Below, piece after piece: positions 58,158 to 64,000 of a stretch of DNA of 64,000 bases. Each line of letters opens with the position of its first letter. The first letter of the stretch is position 1. The DNA is from Planktothricoides sp. SR001. GTDB lineage: Bacteria; Cyanobacteriota; Cyanobacteriia; Cyanobacteriales; Laspinemataceae. The notes beneath the pieces were generated by a model. The model saw nothing but the letters and a program-made list of their open reading frames with translations. It was not told where the DNA came from and did not search any database. The DNA is taken from contig NZ_LIUQ01000038.1 in the NCBI RefSeq assembly GCF_001276715.1, forward strand, positions 1 to 64,000. The letters run 5' to 3'. The translations under genes and the position numbers were made by a program.

Positions 58158-58805
58158 ATGTCTATATTTTTTCACGAACAAATCTATAGAACATCAGAAG
58201 TCATGGCAAAACTAAAAACATTGCCCGTGACAGTGTGCGGCGCCGGGGCACTAGGGGCTAATCTTACGGAAAGTTTAGCCCGCAGTGGCTTTAGTCAACT
58301 CAAAACCATCGATCGCGATCGCATAGAAGAACGCAACCTATCCACCCAACCCTATTATCGCTCAGATATTGGCGCATTCAAAGCCAAAATCTTAGCCAAT
58401 AGTCTTTATCGGGCTTTAGGGGTAAAACTGGAAATTGAAGCCAAAGAATTAACCCCCCAAAATGCCAAGCAACTTATTAGTAAACCGGGATTAGTCATTG
58501 ATACCTTTGACAATAGCATTAGCCGCCAAGCGGTCAAAGATTACTGCACCACCAACAACATTCCTTGTTTGCATCTGGGAATGGCCAGTGACTATGCCGA
58601 AATCATCTGGAACCAAGATTATCGCGTCCCCTCACCCACCAACGATGACATTTGTGAATATCCCTTAGCCAGAAATTTAGTCACCCTAACAGTGGCCGTT
58701 GCTTGTGAAGTCATCATCAACTTTACCGCCACCGAAAAACAGCAGAGTTTTACTGTCACATTAGGAGATTTTGCCATTAAACCGTTTCTCGCGGCTCAGT
58801 CCTGA
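58158..58805 (+). CDS. ThiF/E1-like adenylyltransferase family protein, 215 aa
   Basis: A Rossmann nucleotide-binding fold of the ThiF/MoeB/E1 family, which adenylates the C-terminus of small beta-grasp proteins or similar substrates. GAGALG (28-33) follows PVTVCGAGALGANLTESLARSG. The Asp/Arg block is IDRDRIEERNLSTQPY (51-66), corresponding to the DxDxVExSNLNRQ pattern. Lys77 lies in GAFKAKI and DTFDN at 115-119 matches the late Asp-Asn motif. It lacks the zinc CxxC pairs and a rhodanese domain and is shorter than MoeB. It lies 86 bases downstream of dndD, probably in the same transcript. Its partner and role in the Dnd context are unknown; the family's link to sulfur transfer makes a connection plausible. 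Confidence 0.8.
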   Translation: MSIFFHEQIYRTSEVMAKLKTLPVTVCGAGALGANLTESLARSGFSQLKTIDRDRIEERNLSTQPYYRSDIGAFKAKILANSLYRALGVKLEIEAKELTPQNAKQLISKPGLVIDTFDNSISRQAVKDYCTTNNIPCLHLGMASDYAEIIWNQDYRVPSPTNDDICEYPLARNLVTLTVAVACEVIINFTATEKQQSFTVTLGDFAIKPFLAAQS

Positions 58806-58914
58806 CCAATTATGTGCCACTTAAGCAAGTGGCTAGTTTTACCAGCGCAACCGCTAAATTTCTCCATAAACTAGAGTGGTTAAATAAATTAATCAATTGG
58901 AGATCGACTGCAAT

Positions 58915-59280
58915 ATGCAACCGGAAGAACTGCTAAAACGATATCAATCTGGAGAGAGAAATTTTAGTTCTATTTCTCTCCATCAAGGACAACTGAGCGA
59001 TGCTAATTTAGCCAAAATTATTCTCGAAAAAGTAGATTTAGCCGATGCAGATTTAGAAAATGCCAACCTAAGTGGCGCCAACCTCCGGGATGCCAATTTA
59101 AGCGGGGCTTGGTTATTTGCTGCTAACCTTAAAGGAGCGATACTAAAAGGAGCCAATTTAAGCGGCGCTTTTCTGGGTTTAGCAGACCTGAGAGGGGCTG
59201 ATTTAAGTCAAGCCAATTTAGAAGGAGCTTATTTAAAAACTGCCAACCTTGAAGGAGCAATTTTAAAAGAGCAATCTTAG
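58915..59280 (+). CDS. Short pentapeptide repeat protein, 121 aa
   Basis: The start ATG 58915 ([17 protein letters not shown]) is preferred over a TTG at 58897. That N-terminus resembles the one of the pentapeptide protein at 1050-1889. Residues ~30-118 are A(D/N)LXX repeats ([35 protein letters not shown]), about 17-18 units forming a beta-helix. No signal peptide. It is 109 bases downstream of the ThiF-like gene, so association with the Dnd island is possible but unproven. Function unknown. Confidence 0.85.
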
Positions 59281-60021
59281 CCGATAGTTATATCTAGTAA
59301 ATTGATAAATTGTTATACTTTCAATGTTTTTAAAATTTTGATAATTTTTGATAATTTTAATTGCTCATGTAGTAAAAAATGTGATGAATTCTAAATTATA
59401 TCTCTTGCCAAATAACCGATAGATCCCCCAAACCCCCTTTTGAAGGGGGGCTAGGGGGGTGGGGGCTTTGTACGAATTTTGCATTCTTGTCTATTGGATA
59501 TGCTGTTTTTTTTGTAAACAGTAACTACGAGCAAACATATAATAATTAACATAGTTCTCTTATAATCCGGGGCTAATTTTTAGCTAATTTTTCACCGGAT
59601 CTAAACTTATCTTTATTCAGAGTAACAGCCCGCAAAAAATTGAATATTTACCGGGGACACGGCATTGCCGTGTCCCATATTTTTCGCTGTCTTGTAGGAT
59701 ATCTTGTGGGGAATATCGACGGCCTAATTTTGCCCTGGTTTAAATTTGGCCAAAGCTTCGGGATTGGCTGAAGCTTTGGCCGTATGTTCTGTTATGCCAA
59801 AAATCATCGGTATGGTTCTGAGTAAAATCTCTTCAAGTCCAAAGCAATCACCCAAACATTGCCAAATATGAGGCTTGGAACCGAAGCCGAAGCACTTAAG
59901 TCAACTGGGACACCCCTCAGTCCGGGCTGATTTCAGGTGAAAAAAACTCAACCGATCCCCAAATTTGGGTAAACTTAACCAAATGTTACACTTTAAAACT
60001 GCCAGAGGGAATTACTACTTG
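59281..60021. other. Intergenic region with two hairpins
   Basis: No gene is supported. It contains a C/G-run hairpin at 59423-59466 (CCCCCAAACCCCCTTTTGAAGG...), similar to 2036-2066. The perfect hairpin at 59654-59676 (GGGACACGGCA / TGCCGTGTCCC) is followed by ATATTTTT. AT-rich sequence leads to the next gene. Confidence 0.55.
59654..59676 (+). terminator. Perfect GGGACACGGCA hairpin
   Basis: Arms of 11 bp flank a single T, followed by ATATTTTTCG. Same motif as the hairpin at 17919-17941, so it is also a dispersed repeat. Confidence 0.6.
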
Positions 60022-61803
60022 ATGAATTGGATAAGCCAAATGTTCAGAAGAATGCCTAAAATTAAACCCTTGTCATCCTTGATCCGTCTTGTGATTGGGA
60101 TTTTCCAAGACCTTTGGATATTGCAACAACGGGTTTTTCATCGCGGGAAAAAGTCCCCATTCACGTTCCCATTGGCGATCGCCGGTTGTTTGGTCCTGGT
60201 TGCCATGACCGTGACTCAAGTCTATGCCTATCCAATTCGGATCGATCTGCCAGAAAATTCTGGACCCCCATCTCCTTCTTATTCTGATTGGCAGTTTCAA
60301 CCGCAAAATCAACCACCCTTGCCAACAGAGAATAATCCGCAAAATCAGCCACAAAATCAACCACAAAATCAACCACAAAATCAGCCACCGTTCCCCACTC
60401 AGAATAATGATATGTTTACGCGAGTGAGCGTGGAACATCAGCGGGAGTTTCGCGGCACTTGGGTAGCATCAGTCGCCAACATTGACTGGCCGTCCAGTCC
60501 CGACCTAACCGTAGACCAGCAAAAAGCCGAACTGGTGCAAATTCTTGACCGGATTCAAGCTTTAAATATGAATGCGTTGGTCTTACAAGTTAGACCCGCA
60601 GGAGATGCTTTTTATGCCTCGGAACTCGAACCTTGGAGTTATTGGTTAACCGGACAACAAGGCAAAGCCCCCGTCCCCTTTTATGACCCCTTAGAATTTG
60701 CGATCGCCGAAAGTCATAAACGGAATATAGAACTCCATGCTTGGTTCAATCCTTACCGGGCAAGAAACGCCACCAGCTATACCTTAGCGCCCAATAATAT
60801 GGCCAAACTTTATCCAGAATATGCCTATTCTTATGGCCAATTAATTTGGATGGATCCGGGGGCGAAAGAAGTCCAAGACCAAACCTACAATGTGATTATG
60901 GACGTAGTGCGTCGCTATGATGTCGATGCCATTCATATTGATGACTATTTCTATCCCTATCCTGAAGCAGGAGTTCCCTTTCCTGACAACAAAACTTATA
61001 ACGCTTATCGGAATTCTGGGGGGACTCTTTCTCTGGCAGACTGGCGACGCCAAAATGTCAATCTGATGATTGAAAGAATCTGGCGAGGAATTAAAGCGGA
61101 AAAACCTCATGTCAAATTTGGCATTAGTCCTTTTGGCATTTACCGCCCTGGAAAAGCACCGGGAATCGTCGGTTTAGATCAATACGAAAGCCTCTATGCC
61201 GATGTGAAATTATGGTTAGAAAAAGGTTGGTTAGACTACCTAGCCCCGCAACTCTACTGGCGCATCGATCCGCCGCAACAAAGTTATCCTGTATTGCTCA
61301 AATGGTGGGTTGAAAATAATCCTCTGCGTCGGCATATTTATGCCGGTAATTTTCTCAGTAAACTCGATGGAAATTCTTGGCCAATTTCTGAATTTGAAAG
61401 ACAAGTGCAAATTTCCCGTCAAGAAGCTGACAAACTTTCCCTGGGTAATATTTTATACAGTGCCAAAGTGCTCAACCAAAATTGGCTAGGAGTGAATGAA
61501 AGATTCAAAACAAATCTTTATGCTCAACCGGCATTACCACCAACAATGCCCTGGTTAGATGCGATTCCCCCCGAACCTCCCACGGGAATTCAGGTCAGTT
61601 TTGGGCAAATTAGTTGGAATCCAGCTACCTCTAATGACATTCGTTCTTGGACTTTGTATCAGCAGCAAGGAAATAGTTGGAAATTAGCCATAATTCTGCC
61701 AGCAAATATCAACAATGTGAGCGTTTCCCCCGGAAATTATGCCTTATGTGCGGTGGATAATATGGCCAATGAAAGTGTCGGTCTAGTCATTGAAGCCCGT
61801 TAA
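60022..61803 (+). CDS. Glycoside hydrolase-like GHL10 (DUF187) exported protein, 593 aa
   Basis: Start at ATG 60022 (MNWISQMFRRMPK) is a choice; in-frame starts at 59983 (ATG) and 59965 (TTG) are possible. A hydrophobic segment (FPLAIAGCLVLVAMTVTQVYA, about residues 50-70) acts as signal or anchor. A Pro/Gln/Asn-rich linker with tandem PQNQ units follows. The catalytic domain starts at EFRGTWVASVANIDWPSS and continues with MNALVLQVRPAGDAFYAS, HAWFNPYRA, DAIHIDDYFYPYP (acidic catalytic candidates), FGISPFGIYRPG and YLAPQLYWRI. This is the GHL10 TIM barrel, thought to act on peptidoglycan or polysaccharide. A C-terminal fibronectin-like domain (~90 residues) ends the protein. Confidence 0.88.
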   Translation: MNWISQMFRRMPKIKPLSSLIRLVIGIFQDLWILQQRVFHRGKKSPFTFPLAIAGCLVLVAMTVTQVYAYPIRIDLPENSGPPSPSYSDWQFQPQNQPPLPTENNPQNQPQNQPQNQPQNQPPFPTQNNDMFTRVSVEHQREFRGTWVASVANIDWPSSPDLTVDQQKAELVQILDRIQALNMNALVLQVRPAGDAFYASELEPWSYWLTGQQGKAPVPFYDPLEFAIAESHKRNIELHAWFNPYRARNATSYTLAPNNMAKLYPEYAYSYGQLIWMDPGAKEVQDQTYNVIMDVVRRYDVDAIHIDDYFYPYPEAGVPFPDNKTYNAYRNSGGTLSLADWRRQNVNLMIERIWRGIKAEKPHVKFGISPFGIYRPGKAPGIVGLDQYESLYADVKLWLEKGWLDYLAPQLYWRIDPPQQSYPVLLKWWVENNPLRRHIYAGNFLSKLDGNSWPISEFERQVQISRQEADKLSLGNILYSAKVLNQNWLGVNERFKTNLYAQPALPPTMPWLDAIPPEPPTGIQVSFGQISWNPATSNDIRSWTLYQQQGNSWKLAIILPANINNVSVSPGNYALCAVDNMANESVGLVIEAR

Positions 61804-61879
61804 AATTAGGCGATGATGATTGACGCCGATTGACGCCGATTGTCTAATTGATTTGCTTTAATTAGTTTAATTGGTTTAA

Positions 61880-61912
61880 ACAGGGGCAATCTGAAAATTG
61901 CCCTTGTTTTTA
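61880..61912 (+). terminator. Rho-independent terminator
   Basis: ACAGGGGCAAT pairs with ATTGCCCTTGT (one mismatch) around CTGAAA, followed by TTTTTA. The rest of 61913-62238 is AT-rich with short repeats and no gene. Confidence 0.85.
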
Positions 61913-62238
61913 TCTGCATCCGCTAAGGCGTAATCAAACAGAGAAATATGGAGATTTTTAAAAAAAATTGTCTTAAACTTTCTGAAAATATACACCGACG
62001 GAGTAAATTTCGTTTATCATCTAAATCAATTTACTATTTAAGCCAGCAATTAGCGGTCAGAGATTAGCCGTCAGCTATTCGCTGCCCGTTGAGTGAGTCA
62101 GAATTCATATTGCTTCTGGATGCCTGGGGTACTCAAGTGAAATTCTGTGCTATCACCGATCTGGATGATTTAGCGGCAAGCTGACGGCTTACAGCAGAAA
62201 GCTGACAACCTTTTGACAACCTATTCCATCAACAAGTA

Positions 62239-63156
62239 ATGATTTCAACGATGATAGCTTCTATTGATGATATTGCTAAACAAGCTCGCCAAGGCAGTGT
62301 GGCAGCGATTATACAAGTGCTTAATGAAAAGTTAGCGGCTTCTGGGGTGAGAACCCGTGCAGTGTTGGCCGAAGGGGTGTTACAAATTCTTTGTGAGGCT
62401 CGCACCGAGGCAGCTTTAGAGCAATCGACGGTAGTCAACGAAATTCGTGAGATTCTGGAGTCTCTGTCACCTAGGAATATTCACCACGTCAATATTAATA
62501 GTCGATTGGTGCGCGAGCAACAGCTTCTTTGGTTGGAAGAAATTATGCGAGATCCCCAGAATCAATTATTGTGGTCAGAAAAAATTATTTTACGCAAGCC
62601 CAATGTTTTTAAGCGTTTACTGGAAGATATCCGCACTGAGCAAACAGACCCTCGTCAATTGCTTTTGAGTTTGACCACTTCTTCGGCAGTGGCAGAGCAA
62701 AAACGCCAACAACGTCAATTTTTGAATTCTCTAATGATGGGGGCTGGTTTGGCTTTTTTGGTTAGTGTCGGGATTGGCTGGTATTTGTATCAAGGTCAAA
62801 ATCGCCAACCAGTCGCAACTCCGCCCCAGGAAACTCAACCGCCGACCAGTTCTGAAGCGACGGTTTCGCCTACTGCCGCCGAGCCAACGGCCAATTATAC
62901 AGAGAATTTTGCTCAAGCGGTGCGGTTGGCAGAACAAGCTTCTAGCCAAGGAAAGAATGCCCAAACTGCTGAGGATTGGTTGGCGATCGCGGCTTTGTGG
63001 GATCAAGCCTCTAAACTTATGGCATCCGTTCCCCCGGATCATAGTCGATATGAGACAGCGAAAAATCGCGCCGCCCTTTATCGTCAATATAGCCAGTCTA
63101 CCCAGGAAAAAGCCGAGGCTTTAAACCGGGAATGGGGAACGGGGAATGGGGAATAG
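62239..63156 (+). CDS. Hypothetical membrane protein, 305 aa
   Basis: A soluble N-terminal region of ~165 residues (DDIAKQARQGSVAAIIQVLNEKLAASGVRTRAVLAEGVLQI at the start) precedes one transmembrane helix (about 172-190, LMMGAGLAFLVSVGIGWYLY). A Pro/Thr/Ser linker and a helical C-terminal module follow (AQAVRLAEQASSQGKNAQTAEDWLAIAALWDQASKLMASVPPDH...). Similar W-x2-A / VP-x-H modules occur in various cyanobacterial proteins. The last residues (NREWGTGNGE) come from a G-rich repeat at the 3' end. Function unknown. ATG 62239 is used; a second Met at residue 5 is possible. Confidence 0.75.
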   Translation: MISTMIASIDDIAKQARQGSVAAIIQVLNEKLAASGVRTRAVLAEGVLQILCEARTEAALEQSTVVNEIREILESLSPRNIHHVNINSRLVREQQLLWLEEIMRDPQNQLLWSEKIILRKPNVFKRLLEDIRTEQTDPRQLLLSLTTSSAVAEQKRQQRQFLNSLMMGAGLAFLVSVGIGWYLYQGQNRQPVATPPQETQPPTSSEATVSPTAAEPTANYTENFAQAVRLAEQASSQGKNAQTAEDWLAIAALWDQASKLMASVPPDHSRYETAKNRAALYRQYSQSTQEKAEALNREWGTGNGE

Positions 63157-63370
63157 GCTTTTGGGGCCGCCATCGGTGTGGGGTGTGGGGTGTGGGGTGT
63201 GGGGTGTGGGGGAGCAGGGCAGATGAGGAGCAGGGGAGCCGCCAATCGAGCAGGGGAGCATAAGGGCGCAAGCATTGCGCCCCTACTCATCTCCTCTGCC
63301 CCTCATCTGCCCTGCCCCTCATCTGCCCTGCCCCTCATCTGCCCTGCTCCTCATCTCCTCTGCTCCGGAA
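63130..63370. repeat. G/C-rich low-complexity repeats
   Basis: GGGAATGGGGAACGGGG (63128-63155), the 24-bp word at 63163-63186 shared with 20223-20246, tandem GTGTGGG units (63175-63210), and tandem TCATCTGCCCTGCCCC units (63303-63355). The array overlaps the end of the upstream gene. Confidence 0.85.
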
Positions 63371-63391
63371 GCCCCGGAAGGTCGTTAACCA

Positions 63392-64000
63392 ATGAGATTA
63401 AATCGCCGTCAGTTTTTAGTTTTGGCGGGAATGATCGGTGGTTGCACCGTTGCCAAGATAGGCGATCGCACCTCTGACTCTTCTGATGCCTCCATCCCTT
63501 CCCCTGGCGAAAAGCCGCTGAACCCGGCGCCCCCTGGTGTATTTGCACCTCCGCGCGGGGATTTGCGGCTAGTTGTGATTAGCGATTTCAACAGTGCTTA
63601 TGGGTCTACTACTTATGAACCGGAAGTGGAGCGGGCGATCGCGCTGATTCCCGACTGGCAACCGGACTTAGTCATTGCCGGTGGGGACATGGTAGCCGGA
63701 CAAAAGTTATCTTTAACCAGAGAAAATCTTCAGGCTCTATGGCAAGCTTTCGATCGGCACATTGCCGCCAAACTCCGTCAAGCCAATCTTCCTTTTGGCT
63801 TCACCATTGGCAACCACGATGGTTCCGGCGCCCTTGATGCCAACGGTCAACTCAAATTTCACCTAGACCGAGAAATTGCGGCAGCCTACTGGCAAGATCC
63901 CGAACATGACCCAGGCTTAAACTGGATCGATCGCACTCATTTTCCTTTTTACTATAGTTTTCGGCTAACTCCTGCCGCTGCCAACGACGAGGAAGTATTC
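63392..64000 (+). CDS. Metallophosphoesterase with lipoprotein/Tat-like signal, N-terminal part
   Basis: The frame is open from ATG 63392 to the window edge (203 codons seen). The N-terminus MRLNRRQFLVLAGMIGGCTV has the twin-arginine pattern (NRRQFL) and a GGC lipobox-like Cys at about residue 18, suggesting export and lipid anchoring. Calcineurin-like phosphoesterase motifs follow: LVVISDFNSAYG (near residue 63), VIAGGDMV and TIGNHDGSG, which hold the metal-binding Asp, Asn and His residues. The rest lies beyond the window. Substrate unknown. The gene starts ~20 bases after a tandem repeat, so its promoter may lie within or before repetitive DNA. Confidence 0.85.
   Translation, partial: MRLNRRQFLVLAGMIGGCTVAKIGDRTSDSSDASIPSPGEKPLNPAPPGVFAPPRGDLRLVVISDFNSAYGSTTYEPEVERAIALIPDWQPDLVIAGGDMVAGQKLSLTRENLQALWQAFDRHIAAKLRQANLPFGFTIGNHDGSGALDANGQLKFHLDREIAAAYWQDPEHDPGLNWIDRTHFPFYYSFRLTPAAANDEEVF

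Noticed and set aside
60073-60438. Antisense frame with WLILWLILWL repeats in the hydrolase gene
   Set aside because: It is the complement of the PQNQ-encoding tandem repeat.

Overview
The window looks like a chromosomal segment of a filamentous, probably non-heterocystous cyanobacterium (Oscillatoriales/Microcoleaceae-like; inference). The evidence is the very frequent HIP1 octamer GCGATCGC and its fragments, a complete allophycocyanin core set (apcE, apcA, apcB, apcC), a Ycf66 protein, a PAM68 photosystem II assembly factor, a PucC-like pigment transporter, cyanobacterial DUF2605/DUF2973 proteins, a HetZ-related protein, two PEP-CTERM exported proteins and several heptanucleotide short tandem repeats. 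No rRNA, tRNA or CRISPR array was recognised.

Layout. 0-23 kb is mostly core genome: pentapeptide protein, Ycf66, gnd, two paralogous PEP-CTERM proteins, an M28 peptidase, DUF2605-DUF2973, a PucC-like carrier, an inositol monophosphatase-family enzyme, a HetZ-related protein, a PilB-N-like protein, aroF, and the ruvA / rpsO / PAM68 group. A stand-alone STAND ATPase (vMAP-type HTH plus NB-ARC) follows. 23-27.5 kb is an accessory island: MazEF, two VapBC-type pairs whose toxins are both broken, and a DUF433/DUF5615 pair, embedded in dozens of palindromic repeats. 27.5-39 kb has a methyltransferase, apcE, a heavily decayed kinase/ATPase/histidine-kinase pseudogene, a DUF2237 gene and apcABC. 39-48 kb carries the KtrAB potassium uptake pair, nth, the RseP-type site-2 protease, an exported DUF6816-like protein and a third antitoxin with a broken PIN toxin. 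48-59 kb is a DNA phosphorothioation (Dnd) island: a Dnd-associated protein 4 homologue, three different DGQHR-domain proteins, dndC, dndD and a ThiF/E1-like protein. 59-64 kb has a pentapeptide protein, a GHL10-type glycoside hydrolase, a membrane protein of unknown role and the start of a metallophosphoesterase that runs off the window.

How the parts work together. ApcE (four linker repeats) with ApcA/B/C builds the phycobilisome core and anchors it to the thylakoid; PAM68, Ycf66 and the PucC-like carrier fit the same photosynthetic background. The Dnd genes would replace a non-bridging phosphate oxygen in DNA by sulfur: DndC is the PAPS-reductase-like sulfur-transfer enzyme, DndD the SMC-like ATPase, and DndB (with two relatives) a likely regulator. 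No dndA or dndE is visible here. The strongest unexplained signals are the multiplication of DGQHR proteins together with an E1-like enzyme in the Dnd locus, the consistent decay of PIN toxins beside intact antitoxins, and several palindromic repeat families that appear to remodel genes: one supplies the C-terminus of a truncated VapC, one lies inside the ycf66 coding region and at the break point of the kinase pseudogene.
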